A stretch of 64,000 nt of DNA, taken from assembly GCA_030655015.1 (NCBI GenBank), contig JAURWJ010000150.1:1-64000 (forward strand). The letters are read 5' to 3'. Positions 48,807 to 57,884 of this stretch are shown here, piece by piece. The translations under genes and the position numbers were made by a program. How positions within the stretch are numbered: position 1 is the stretch's first letter; each line of letters begins with the position of its first letter. Below the pieces are notes generated by a model. The model saw only the letters and a program-made list of their open reading frames with translations, was not told the origin of the DNA and did no database searches. The DNA comes from Methylotenera sp. (GTDB lineage: Bacteria > Pseudomonadota > Gammaproteobacteria > Burkholderiales > Methylophilaceae).

Positions 48807-50240
48807 ATGAATATCCCCGACAATGTAGTCGATTTAGTGAAGCTGGCGATAGTAGCCGGGGATGTTTACAGTGCTGCAGCTGTTTATGAAGTAGCGACAG
48901 GGCTCGATAAAAAGCAGTTAGAAACGCGCTTGTTTGGTAAACGGCGTGATGCACTGCTACTGGCGAGATGGGAACACACGCCAACATCTGTGTTGCAGGC
49001 GCTTGCTAATAACACGGCTAATAATATGGATAGTGCAGTGGTGGTGCGTTTGGATAAAAACCCTAATACTCCGTCTCATGCTTTGTCTAAGCTTTATGCA
49101 GATGGTGATAAAGGAGGTAAAGCAAGTTTAAGTTTGTCCGTGTTGATTGCACAGCATCGGCACACCCCGCTGAGTGTTTTGGAAAGCATTGCGAAATTTG
49201 ATGATGATATGGAAAGTCTATTGGCTGTCAGCAAGAATCCGGTAGCAAATGCTGATGTACTCAGCATATTAATGGCGCGCATGGTTACTAGTCATAAATA
49301 TGATTTGTTAAAAAAGAATGTAGCAGCTAACCCATCTGCGACCAGTGATTTACTTGAACAGATTTATTTTGATAGTGATGCATATACGCGTGCTGCAGTA
49401 ATTGGTCATGTGAATTGCCCGCAGTCTTTGATTGTGCATGCTGTGAACGATGATGATGTGCTGGTAATGCGGCAGTTAGCGGCAGATAGCCGTGTCAGTG
49501 AAGTTGTTTTGGCTAGGCTGGCGGTAAGCAAAGATCATGCAGTGAGAGTCAGTGTCGCGGCAAATTTGGCAGTATCTAAAGTGCTGATCAGGCAGCTGAT
49601 ACATGATGATAGTGACGCGGTTAGGCGTGCAGTAGCGGCAAGATTGGATTTAACGGCCGCAAATGTTAAGTGCTTAATGAGTGATAGTGATCATTGGGTA
49701 AGGTTGTGGTTGGCGCGTAATCTGACAGTTTCGCGCAAGGTGTTGGAAAGGCTTGCGGTAGACCATCATGCTGATGTAAGGCGTGCGGTGGCCAGAAATC
49801 CAAGTTGCCCAATTGGTTTACTTAAAGTGTTGGCGAAAGATGAAATAGCCTGGGTACGTTCTGCTGTTGCTTATCAGCACAAATCACCTACGGCATTGAT
49901 GCTTGCGCTGGCAGAAGAGTCGGATATTGATGTGCTGAGTGGGGTGGCAAGCAACCCGCATACGCCACAACGTGTTTTACAAAGGTTAACTACCTCGACA
50001 GAGGCTGATGTAAGAAGAGGTGTGATTTTGAATCACAAGGCAGCACGTAACACTTTATTGCCTTTACTTGAAGATCCGTATTATCTGCATCGATTGATGT
50101 TGGTGGCTAGCACCAAGTTGAAAGATGAAGATAAATGGCATTTACACGAGGACCCTGACTTTCAGGTCAGGTTTGTAGTTTTTAGATGGTTTCTTAACAG
50201 GTTAAACAAAGTAATTGTGCAGCAAATGGTAAGTCATTAG
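48807..50240 (+). CDS. LRV/HEAT-like repeat protein
   Basis: A 477-residue soluble protein built of about 24-residue helical repeats with the pattern VRRAVARNPSCPIGLLKVLA, repeated from about residue 50 to 450 (ADVRRAVARN, AWVRSAVAYQ, ADVRRGVILN). Such leucine-rich-variant repeats form curved scaffolds. I see no Cys set for an iron-sulfur cluster, as some LRV proteins have. The ATG at 48807 comes 2 bases after the oxidoreductase stop, and etfB begins 12 bases after its end, so it is part of the same operon. It may assemble or dock the ETF and membrane complex; the function is otherwise unknown. Confidence 0.8.
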   Translation: MNIPDNVVDLVKLAIVAGDVYSAAAVYEVATGLDKKQLETRLFGKRRDALLLARWEHTPTSVLQALANNTANNMDSAVVVRLDKNPNTPSHALSKLYADGDKGGKASLSLSVLIAQHRHTPLSVLESIAKFDDDMESLLAVSKNPVANADVLSILMARMVTSHKYDLLKKNVAANPSATSDLLEQIYFDSDAYTRAAVIGHVNCPQSLIVHAVNDDDVLVMRQLAADSRVSEVVLARLAVSKDHAVRVSVAANLAVSKVLIRQLIHDDSDAVRRAVAARLDLTAANVKCLMSDSDHWVRLWLARNLTVSRKVLERLAVDHHADVRRAVARNPSCPIGLLKVLAKDEIAWVRSAVAYQHKSPTALMLALAEESDIDVLSGVASNPHTPQRVLQRLTTSTEADVRRGVILNHKAARNTLLPLLEDPYYLHRLMLVASTKLKDEDKWHLHEDPDFQVRFVVFRWFLNRLNKVIVQQMVSH

Positions 50241-50252
50241 GAGAACGAAAAA

Positions 50253-51047
50253 ATGAAGATATTGGTCGCAGTAAAGCAAGTGGCAGCATTAGATGAGGAT
50301 TTTGAAATCCGCGCTGATGGTAAGGATGTTGAGGAAGATTTTTTGCTATATGACCTTAATGAGTGGGATGATTTTTCCCTCGAAGAGGCCATGAAAATCA
50401 AAGAATCCAGCGATGTGGAGGTTGAAGTGGTTGTAGTTTCCATCGGTCCGGATCGTGTAGACGAAAGTCTGCGCAAGTGTCTGGCTAAGGGCGCGGATCG
50501 TGCAATCAGGGTTTGGGATGACAGCATTGAAGGTTCTGATGCCATTGTCATTGGTCGAATTTTAGCGGAAGTTGTAAAAAAAGAAGCGCCAGATTTGGTG
50601 TTTGCCGGTGTGCAGTCTTCTGATCAGGCGTATGCATCAACAGGTATTTCTACAGCAGCCTATCTAAAATGGCCACATGCTGCAGTCGTGGCTGATTTTC
50701 AGTATAAGGTAGGTGACGGTAAAGCTGTTATTCGCCGCGAACTGGAAGGTGGCGTATTGCAGGAGGTTGAAATTACTTGCCCAGCTGTGCTGACCATACA
50801 ATTAGGTATTAACAAACCTAGGTACGCATCATTACGTGGTATCAAACAGGCCGCAGCTAAACCAATTGAAGAAATTTCTTTAGCGGATGTAGGATTGAGT
50901 GCCGCTGATGCAGGTGCCGGTAGTTCAACATCACGCGTCCGTCGCATGTATATCCCGGCTAAGGGACGCGCGGAGATGATTGAAGGTACGATAGCCGAAC
51001 AAGCCGCGAAGTTAATCCAAATTATCAATGAATTTAAAGGAGTATAA
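50253..51047 (+). CDS. etfB: Electron transfer flavoprotein beta subunit
   Basis: A 264-residue subunit of the ETF heterodimer, which carries electrons from trimethylamine and dimethylamine dehydrogenases. MKILVAVKQVAALDEDFEI and YDLNEWDDFSLEEAMKIKE begin the protein. KEAPDLVFAGVQSSDQAYASTGI and the C-terminal RRMYIPAKGRAEMIEGT are typical. It binds AMP and supports the FAD in EtfA. It is in one operon with the repeat protein and etfA. Confidence 0.95.
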   Translation: MKILVAVKQVAALDEDFEIRADGKDVEEDFLLYDLNEWDDFSLEEAMKIKESSDVEVEVVVVSIGPDRVDESLRKCLAKGADRAIRVWDDSIEGSDAIVIGRILAEVVKKEAPDLVFAGVQSSDQAYASTGISTAAYLKWPHAAVVADFQYKVGDGKAVIRRELEGGVLQEVEITCPAVLTIQLGINKPRYASLRGIKQAAAKPIEEISLADVGLSAADAGAGSSTSRVRRMYIPAKGRAEMIEGTIAEQAAKLIQIINEFKGV

Positions 51048-51049
51048 AG

Positions 51050-52015
51050 ATGAGTACAATTTTGGTAATTGCGGAACATCGCCGCAATGAGTTGCGCCCT
51101 GTTACCCTAGAACTTATCTCTGCGGCGCAAGGGCTAAAGAAATCAGCTGACGACAAAGTGGTGGTGGCGGTCATTGGTAGTCAGGCTGACAGCTATGTGC
51201 CTGCTTTATCCGTGAACGGTGTGGATGAAGTTGTGGTGGTTAAGTCATCATCGGTGGATTTTGATCCTGATATTTTTGAAGCTGCGGTTTCAGCATTAAT
51301 TGAATCAAAAAAATCAGCGGTAGTGCTTTTGCCACATACTGTTGATTCACTTGGTTATGCAGCAACGCTTGCGAGTAAGTCAAACCTTGGCTTTGCAACC
51401 GATGTATTTATTGCAGAATATCAAGGTGATGAGTTAGTCGCTACCCGTGGTGGCTATAATCAAAAGGTGAATGTAGAAGTCGATTTCCCAGGTAAAGATA
51501 CTGTGGTAATGACCATGCGTGCCAGCGTATTTAAGCCGTTAGAAGGTACTGGCAGTCCGGTCGTGACTAACTTGGATGTTTCTTCAGTGCAATCACGCAG
51601 TCAAAATAAAGACTTTATCGAACTTGGTGGTGGTAACGATATCGACATTACAACCGTTGATTTCATTATGTCAATCGGACGTGGTATTGGTGAAGAGACC
51701 AATGTTGAGCAGTTCCGCGAACTGGCAGAAACAGCAGGCGCCACATTGTGTTGTTCACGTCCAATCGCAGATGCGGGCTGGCTGCCAAAATCAAGGCAGG
51801 TTGGGCAATCTGGTAAGGTCGTGGGTTCATGCAAACTCTACGTAGCCTTAGGGATTTCTGGCTCTATCCAGCATATGGCAGGTATGAAGCATGTACCAAC
51901 TATTGTGGCTATTAATACGGATCCAAGTGCCTCCATATTTACTATCGCTAAATACGGCATTGTTGGTGATATATTTGAATTTGAAGAAGAGTTAAATAGT
52001 CAGTTGGCTGCATAA
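51050..52015 (+). CDS. etfA: Electron transfer flavoprotein alpha subunit
   Basis: A 321-residue FAD-binding subunit. The N-terminal part has STILVIAEHRRNELRPVTLE. The C-terminal FAD domain has MSIGRGIGEETNVEQFRELA, CCSRPIADAGWLPKSRQVGQSGKVV, LYVALGISGSIQHMAGMK and IVAINTDPSASIF, all family hallmarks. It starts 2 bp after the etfB stop. A terminator follows, closing the operon that starts with the membrane oxidoreductase. Confidence 0.96.
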   Translation: MSTILVIAEHRRNELRPVTLELISAAQGLKKSADDKVVVAVIGSQADSYVPALSVNGVDEVVVVKSSSVDFDPDIFEAAVSALIESKKSAVVLLPHTVDSLGYAATLASKSNLGFATDVFIAEYQGDELVATRGGYNQKVNVEVDFPGKDTVVMTMRASVFKPLEGTGSPVVTNLDVSSVQSRSQNKDFIELGGGNDIDITTVDFIMSIGRGIGEETNVEQFRELAETAGATLCCSRPIADAGWLPKSRQVGQSGKVVGSCKLYVALGISGSIQHMAGMKHVPTIVAINTDPSASIFTIAKYGIVGDIFEFEEELNSQLAA

Positions 52016-52072
52016 AACTACGCAATATAAACGTACGTGATGTAAGAATTCAGTAGGCAATATTTAATAATG

Positions 52073-52107
52073 GTGCAGGGTAAATATTCATATCCTGCAC
52101 TGTTTTT
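52073..52107 (+). terminator. Terminator after etfA
   Basis: GTGCAGG (52073-52079) pairs with CCTGCAC (52094-52100), the stem can extend by two or three pairs, and TGTTTTT follows. Confidence 0.75.
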
Positions 52108-52137
52108 AATCTCCCCAGTTTTTAAATTTGTCTTTGG

Positions 52138-52153
52138 TACTACCTTAGTAGTA
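52138..52153. promoter_or_regulatory. NarL-type 7-2-7 site upstream of the GcvT-like gene
   Basis: TACTACC-TT-AGTAGTA. The six outer bases on each side are perfectly inverted (TACTAC/GTAGTA). This is one of the two best sites in the window, and lies about 90 bp before the GcvT-like start. Confidence 0.65.
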
Positions 52154-52243
52154 CATCTTCATGGGAATTTTCAACATATTCCTGTTCCTATACTGTATGA
52201 GTAATGACTTATTAATCACTCTGACGTAGGGCTTGGCAAAATT

Positions 52244-53365
52244 ATGCGCAACTCAATTCTTAATGGCAGGCATATTGCACTTGGTTCCAAGCTGGATGGC
52301 GATACTTGGAATGATATGCCAGTGCCTTGGGCCTACAGTACTTGTGCTAATGATGAAGTTGTTTCTATACGTACTCATGCTGGTTTATTTGATGTTTCCG
52401 CACTTAATCTTGTCGATGTGGCAGGGGTTGATGCTGAGCGTGTGCTCAATACCTTGGTTGCAAAAGACATCACCAGACTCAAGGTAGGCACTGCCATCAT
52501 TGCTGCAGAGCTAAATGAAGCCGGTGCTTTATGTGACGATATTATGATTATTCGCGTAGCTACGGATGTTTTTAAGGTTTCACATGGCAGTGGCAAAACC
52601 TTGAACAATTTACAGGCATTGGCAGCAGGTAAAAATATCAAGATTGAGCGAGATACCGATACACACGTAGTTTCGCTACAGGGACCAAAAGCGCTGGAGA
52701 TTTTAGCGCCACATGTGGCTGTTAAATTGGCAGGTTTACCCTACTTTAATTTTGTGAAAACCACTTTATTTGGTATTGATGTGACCATTGGACGCGGTGG
52801 GTATGCTGGCGAACGTGGCTACGAAGTATATGGCGCTTCTAAAGACATGGTGACGTTGTGGGACAAACTTCTTGAAGTTGGTAAGCCACTTGGCGCAATC
52901 GCGGCTTCATGGAACTGTCTTGAGTTAACCCGTGTTGAAGCTGCGTTGCAGTTTTTCCCGTTCGAAATGCCTGAGGGCGACACTACACCTTGGGAAGCCG
53001 GGTTGGGTTGGGCTGTGGATGTTGATAAAGAAGCCGATTATACAGGCAAGGCAGCAGTACTGAAGTCGCGCGGTTACGAGCGAGTTAAGCATATTGGGCT
53101 GGTTTGTAATAGTGATGTTGCTGTTGAAACCGGTGCAAAAATCATGAAAGATGGTGTTGAGGTTGGTGTGATTACGAGTAGTAGTTATAGCCGTTATTTA
53201 ATGCGTTCATTGGCATTGGCGCATATCAAGCCAGAATATACCAATATTGGCACCGGCGTTGAAGTGGTAGGTAGCTTGAGTACTTGCAAAGCCAGAGTTG
53301 CACAAACGCCATTTTATGACCCGATGCGCTTACGCTCACATCCTGAAAAATTTAAAGGTCAATGA
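52244..53365 (+). CDS. GcvT-like aminomethyltransferase family protein
   Basis: A 373-residue protein of the folate-binding T-protein family. NEAGALCDDIMIIRV holds the paired Asp that binds folate in T-protein and dimethylglycine enzymes. VSLQGPKALEIL, GYAGERGYEVYG and WEAGLGWAVDVDKEADYTGKAAV are typical. It stands alone under a strong NarL-type site and not with glycine-cleavage genes. I infer that it captures the methyl carbon as methylene-tetrahydrofolate from formaldehyde or a methylated amine. The ribosome site is weak, and the start is chosen as the first ATG giving the family N-terminus. Confidence 0.85.
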   Translation: MRNSILNGRHIALGSKLDGDTWNDMPVPWAYSTCANDEVVSIRTHAGLFDVSALNLVDVAGVDAERVLNTLVAKDITRLKVGTAIIAAELNEAGALCDDIMIIRVATDVFKVSHGSGKTLNNLQALAAGKNIKIERDTDTHVVSLQGPKALEILAPHVAVKLAGLPYFNFVKTTLFGIDVTIGRGGYAGERGYEVYGASKDMVTLWDKLLEVGKPLGAIAASWNCLELTRVEAALQFFPFEMPEGDTTPWEAGLGWAVDVDKEADYTGKAAVLKSRGYERVKHIGLVCNSDVAVETGAKIMKDGVEVGVITSSSYSRYLMRSLALAHIKPEYTNIGTGVEVVGSLSTCKARVAQTPFYDPMRLRSHPEKFKGQ

Positions 53366-53650
53366 AAATAAAGATCAATGTACGCTGGGCTAAACGTCTG
53401 TACTGCATACAAAAACTATGCATTCTGATTTGATTGAATATAAGGGGATGACTAAATTTCATCCATTGATGGTTAATTGGCTTGCCAAATTTGATGATGG
53501 TGCCGTTTTAGATGTTTGCACTCAATCTGAATAAAAGTAGTATCAATTTCATTCAGTTAGACATTGTTGCGTATGGGGAGTTAATTATTGTGTTGCAGTT
53601 ATTTAATATGAAGAATTTGTAATTAATTTTAATCAACTAAAGGGGTTTAC

Positions 53651-54472
53651 ATGAAAAATTTAATCAAGCCAGTTTTGCTGGCCAGTTTAGTAGCTACAGC
53701 ATTTAGTGCACAGGCAGCGGATGATGCAGCTGTTGCGGCAGCTGCACCAGTTTCACCGCATACGGTTACAGCAAACATTGGTCTATTTACTGACTACACG
53801 TTCCGCGGAATTTCGTATTCAAAAGAAAATGGTGCAGTGCAAGGCGGTTTTGACTACGCACATAGCAGTGGTCTTTATGCTGGTGTTTGGGCAACTAATG
53901 TGGATAAAAATGCCTTATATACCAATACTGTAGAACTAGATATTTATGGTGGCTATGCCAGTTCTTTTGGTGATACTGGCATAGGCTATAACGTTGGGTT
54001 CTTGCAGTTCTTTTATCCAGATGCAGAAAGAGCTGGTAGTACTCCAGGCGTTAAAGGTGTAGGTGGTTCTCCTAATACAACAGAGTTAAATGCGGCTTTA
54101 AGCTATAAGTACTTCACACTAAAACATTCAGTTGCAGTTACTAACTTCTTTGGTGTTAACAATAGATTAGGTGGAAACGGTAACTCACGTGGCACTGGTT
54201 ATACAGAGCTCAATGTTGCTTACAAACTGCCTGTCGCTGATCTTAATTTAGCGCTTCATGTAGGTTATCAAAATGTACATAACTACTCAGTTGCAGATTA
54301 CACGGACTGGTTAGTTGGTGTAAATAAAGACTTTTCAATTGCGGGTAGTACTGGTTGGAATGCAGGTTTGAACTACACGACAACAAATGCTGATGATGCT
54401 TGGTATGTTGATGCAAAGGGCTGGGAAACAGGTGATGATCGCGTAATCGGTTACATCAAACGTACGTTCTAA
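53651..54472 (+). CDS. TorF-family putative porin (outer membrane beta-barrel)
   Basis: A 273-residue exported protein. The signal peptide MKNLIKPVLLASLVATAFSA ends at about residue 22 (AQAADD). The mature part has alternating beta strands and the family start NIGLFTDYTFRGISYSKENGAVQGGFDYAHSSGLYAGVW in outline, with an ELDIYGGYA segment and a C-terminal aromatic residue (RTF), as in beta-barrel proteins of the Gcw_chp/TorF group. A probable outer-membrane route for small amines or related solutes, from context. AAAGGGG precedes the ATG. Confidence 0.85.
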   Translation: MKNLIKPVLLASLVATAFSAQAADDAAVAAAAPVSPHTVTANIGLFTDYTFRGISYSKENGAVQGGFDYAHSSGLYAGVWATNVDKNALYTNTVELDIYGGYASSFGDTGIGYNVGFLQFFYPDAERAGSTPGVKGVGGSPNTTELNAALSYKYFTLKHSVAVTNFFGVNNRLGGNGNSRGTGYTELNVAYKLPVADLNLALHVGYQNVHNYSVADYTDWLVGVNKDFSIAGSTGWNAGLNYTTTNADDAWYVDAKGWETGDDRVIGYIKRTF

Positions 54473-54511
54473 TATTGATAGAATAAATCTATTTAGATCG
54501 TTATTGATGAC

Positions 54512-54541
54512 AAATAGGACGCTTTAAGCGTCCTATTTATT
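54512..54541 (+). terminator. Terminator after the TorF-type porin
   Basis: AAATAGGACGC (54512-54522) pairs with GCGTCCTATTT (54528-54538) and is followed by AT-rich sequence. It can serve both convergent genes. Confidence 0.7.
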
Positions 54542-54588
54542 TTGTGTAGGTAGGCTTTGATGAGCGTTACCTAGTACTGATGAGGATG

Positions 54589-55941
54589 CTAATGCAAGAT
54601 GACATTGTACTTTTGGTCTGGGATTTCAGTAATAAACCCTTCCAAAGCCAAGATTTCGCCAGTACTGGAAAAAATGCAACGTCCATGTTCTTGTACCAGT
54701 TTAGTTTCACCTTTACGCGTAACGATTCGGTAGATGACTTTAAACTCGTCGCCGCTCATGATTTGACTGTTAACAGAATCCCATACAGCTGATCTATCTT
54801 CAGGATGGATGATCTGGATATACGATAGTTCTTGATTCGGAATAAACTCTGAAGCATCGTAGCCGGTGACATCAATACAACCATCACTTACAGACTCGAA
54901 GGTCCAGGAGCGGTCATTCCTGCAGCGGTAGACCATACCGGGGATGTTTCTTAATAGAGAGTCCGCAGCGCGTCGATTGGAAATGCGGGTTGCTTCAGCT
55001 TCCTTGTTTGATTTTATGTCGGTGATGGTACCGATAATGCTGGTTCTTTCGCCAGTTGAGGGGGATGTTTTTTTTGCGCGTAGCAAGACCCAGTTGGAGT
55101 CGCCTCTCACTGAAAGTAAGCGAGCTTCAATGATACAGTTGTCCCTTTTACCTTGAGTGAGAGAGTCAATTTTAGCCTCAAGCATGGGCTTGTCTTCCGG
55201 ATGAAAAAAATCGACCAGAAGCTTATTTTGGCAATCTTGAATTTTGTATTCGAGCATATTTTCCCATGAGGTGTTGAGGAAAATGATTTCACCTTCAGCA
55301 TTTAGCTGGAATACGACATCTTCGAGTCTGTCGATAATGGCGTGATAGTTGTATTGTGCTCCGTAATCATTGCTGAGTGGATTTACTGAAGAAATTGATG
55401 TGAATTGAAATAACGAAAGGTTATCTTTACTGCTTTTACGCATATGCGTGATGCTGGAGTTACATGGTATGCAAGTACCATCTACACTTATCAAACGAAT
55501 TTTAGTGGGTTCATTTCTTATTTTTCCTGTAGCTGCTTCTACGCTTAGCTCAGTAAAACTCAGATGATCAGCAGGATGTATAAGATTGGTGAACGGCATG
55601 CCGATCACTTGATCTGTCATGCCAGACATTCCCAGTATCTGCAGAAAAGAGGTATTGATAAATTTCACTGTATACCCGTCAAGAATGGCGGCAGGTGAAG
55701 ATAATGTGTTGCACACATCTTGACCCCAAGCTTCAGCTTTAGCATTATCGCGACGAGGGCGAAATTTAGATGTAAGCATCGGTTGGATGGCGATCACAAT
55801 GGCTGCTGAAAATATAGCAACGGCAGTTGTTACAAGCATGACTACATGCAATAAAAAAGGCCCGTGAATGTTGTACCATGTACCAAGTACTAACAAAAAA
55901 ATAATACTGATGATTAGTGTCGAAAAAATGAATATACTCAT
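54589..55941 (-). CDS. Membrane PAS-domain sensor without an output domain
   Basis: A 450-residue protein. Two N-terminal membrane helices (about residues 2-20 and 31-54) are followed by three PAS domains (about 70-185, 195-310 and 325-440). The first keeps FINTSFLQILGMSGMTDQVIGMPFTNLIHPAD and the last VSDGCIDVTGYDASEFIPNQELSYIQIIHPED in outline. No kinase, GGDEF, EAL or DNA-binding part follows. It is divergent from the NarX-like kinase gene, with 65 bp between, so it may feed a signal to that kinase (inference). Confidence 0.82.
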   Translation of the reverse strand: MSIFIFSTLIISIIFLLVLGTWYNIHGPFLLHVVMLVTTAVAIFSAAIVIAIQPMLTSKFRPRRDNAKAEAWGQDVCNTLSSPAAILDGYTVKFINTSFLQILGMSGMTDQVIGMPFTNLIHPADHLSFTELSVEAATGKIRNEPTKIRLISVDGTCIPCNSSITHMRKSSKDNLSLFQFTSISSVNPLSNDYGAQYNYHAIIDRLEDVVFQLNAEGEIIFLNTSWENMLEYKIQDCQNKLLVDFFHPEDKPMLEAKIDSLTQGKRDNCIIEARLLSVRGDSNWVLLRAKKTSPSTGERTSIIGTITDIKSNKEAEATRISNRRAADSLLRNIPGMVYRCRNDRSWTFESVSDGCIDVTGYDASEFIPNQELSYIQIIHPEDRSAVWDSVNSQIMSGDEFKVIYRIVTRKGETKLVQEHGRCIFSSTGEILALEGFITEIPDQKYNVILH

Positions 55942-56006
55942 TAAGATACCTGAATGTCGAAACCTGATTAGAACAATATAACAGTATAAAAAGAACTAGA
56001 GAGATT

Positions 56007-57833
56007 ATGCAGAAAATTTTGAATATTTTTAATGCATTACGAAATTTCATTACAAGACACAAGCTGTATGCAAACCTGCATGCTTTAGTGGTTTCTATGG
56101 TGTTATCCGTTATATTGATGCAGGCTGGCTCACTTTTTCTATATGACTATATTCCTGATGATATTTCTGTTATACATCAAGCCTATAAAGATCAAACAGA
56201 ATGGAAACTTGCAGTTTTTAAGTTGGAAAGTAATGCCAATGAAAGTGATGTTTTTAATCATTTAAACGAGGTTATGAACAGCTTAGATGGCGCTACTTTC
56301 TTTTGGGCTAAAAATCAACAAGACTCTGGGCTGGCAAATGCATATAAAAAATTAGATGCTTCACATCAGCGCTTCAGTCAAGCAAGAGTATACGGTGAGT
56401 CTAGAGCAGATATGATCGAGAGAGGTCGCGAAGTGGTTAGCGCCTATGAGGAGTTTGTTAACGTTGCTGAAAAAGATATCGAGATTAAATTATCTTTAGT
56501 TTCCCTGCTTCAGCTTATATGTTTATTTCTTGTATTCTGTATTGCGGCTAGCATCATGTTGGCTTCATGGAGCATTCTGATAAATCGGCTTACAAAAATT
56601 GTCGCTATCATGCCAAATGATTTGAATTCAGGTGGAAATGCCGATCAATATCAGGATGAGTTTGATATTCTGGAAAAGTTGGTTGCTGAAATGTCCGCAA
56701 GGCTTGAGGCTCTTGAGGTTGAAACTAAATGGACAAATAAATCCAGTGCCGAGAAAGTAAGGAAAATGATTCTTTCTCAGGCCTTTCTGTTTAAACTGAC
56801 TAAATTAATTGGTGCTTCAGGTTTAAGTGAAACGACCTTGAAGAAAACTCTTTATTCGCTTGAACGCGCTTTAAGTGCAAGCAATGTTGCATTAGTTTTT
56901 AGCGAGAAAGGTTCGTGGATAACTGCACAACGTGCATTGTATTCTAGTTATTGGCCTCTGTCTTTTGATGAAAGTATGTTTGACGAGAGCTTGAATTCTC
57001 TTTCGGTAAAGCACACTACAAAATTAGTGCAAGGACAATGTGTACAATGTGTCACGATGCCGTTGTCGAGCTCTAACGGATGGCTGGGAATTTTATTGCT
57101 GGAAACAGAGGCAAACCGCTATTTTGAAGATACAGAATTGCAACTCCTTGAAGTTACTGCACAATTGCTAGCGCTATCAATGGGCTTAGAGGCAAAAGAG
57201 CAGGAAAGTCGAAGGATAGCGTTACTTGAGGAGAGGGCCGTCATTGCCAGAGAGTTACATGACTCTTTGGCGCAGTCTCTGTCTTATATGAAGTTTCAAT
57301 TGGCGCGTTTGCAAACGAATTTCGGAGCAGTGTTAATTGAGTCTGGTGCAGACACTATTGTTAACGATATGCGCGAGGGTTTAGATAACGCCTATCGTGA
57401 GTTACGAGAATTGCTCACCACATTTAGGGTGCAGATGGATGTGCGAGGGCTTGATCATGTGCTTAAAGAAGCGATTGAAGAGTTTTCGCAAAGATCCAGC
57501 TTGAGTATTGCGCTTGATAACCGTTTACAGGAATGTAGGCTAAGTGTTAATGAAGAATTTCATCTTTTACACATCATACGTGAGGCATTGTCGAATATTG
57601 TGCGGCATTCAGGTGCAAAAAAAGTGACTATTGCGCTAATTTTGCAGTCGACAGGGGACGTAATCGTTACAGTGGATGATGACGGAGTAGGGGTTACTTT
57701 TGACAAAAATAAACCACACCATTATGGTCTTGCTATCATGACAGAGCGCGCCAGTTGTTTAGAAGGCACCATTGAGATACTGCCGAGACGTCGCGGTGGA
57801 ACACGTATCAGGTTGTTATTTCACCCAAAGTAA
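56007..57833 (+). CDS. NarX-like sensor histidine kinase
   Basis: A 608-residue sensor kinase. Two membrane helices (about residues 24-48 and 160-188) enclose a periplasmic helical domain. A linker and a GAF-like region (about 265-395) follow. The phospho-acceptor site is in ERAVIARELHDSLAQSLSYM (HisKA_3, about 410-429). The ATPase part includes REALSNIVRHSGAKKVTIAL and VDDDGVGV. The nitrate P-box of NarX (an Arg-rich motif after helix 1) is not seen, so its ligand may not be nitrate. It is followed 51 bp later by its response regulator gene. Confidence 0.9.
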   Translation: MQKILNIFNALRNFITRHKLYANLHALVVSMVLSVILMQAGSLFLYDYIPDDISVIHQAYKDQTEWKLAVFKLESNANESDVFNHLNEVMNSLDGATFFWAKNQQDSGLANAYKKLDASHQRFSQARVYGESRADMIERGREVVSAYEEFVNVAEKDIEIKLSLVSLLQLICLFLVFCIAASIMLASWSILINRLTKIVAIMPNDLNSGGNADQYQDEFDILEKLVAEMSARLEALEVETKWTNKSSAEKVRKMILSQAFLFKLTKLIGASGLSETTLKKTLYSLERALSASNVALVFSEKGSWITAQRALYSSYWPLSFDESMFDESLNSLSVKHTTKLVQGQCVQCVTMPLSSSNGWLGILLLETEANRYFEDTELQLLEVTAQLLALSMGLEAKEQESRRIALLEERAVIARELHDSLAQSLSYMKFQLARLQTNFGAVLIESGADTIVNDMREGLDNAYRELRELLTTFRVQMDVRGLDHVLKEAIEEFSQRSSLSIALDNRLQECRLSVNEEFHLLHIIREALSNIVRHSGAKKVTIALILQSTGDVIVTVDDDGVGVTFDKNKPHHYGLAIMTERASCLEGTIEILPRRRGGTRIRLLFHPK

Positions 57834-57884
57834 ATTTTTATTAAAAATTCAGTAAAAGTAATTATTAGAATGTTGGAGAGCATC

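Noticed and set aside
53366..53650. NarL-type site before the TorF-type porin (AGTAGTA near 53536)
   Set aside because: Only one heptamer is good; the other half does not match, so it was not called.
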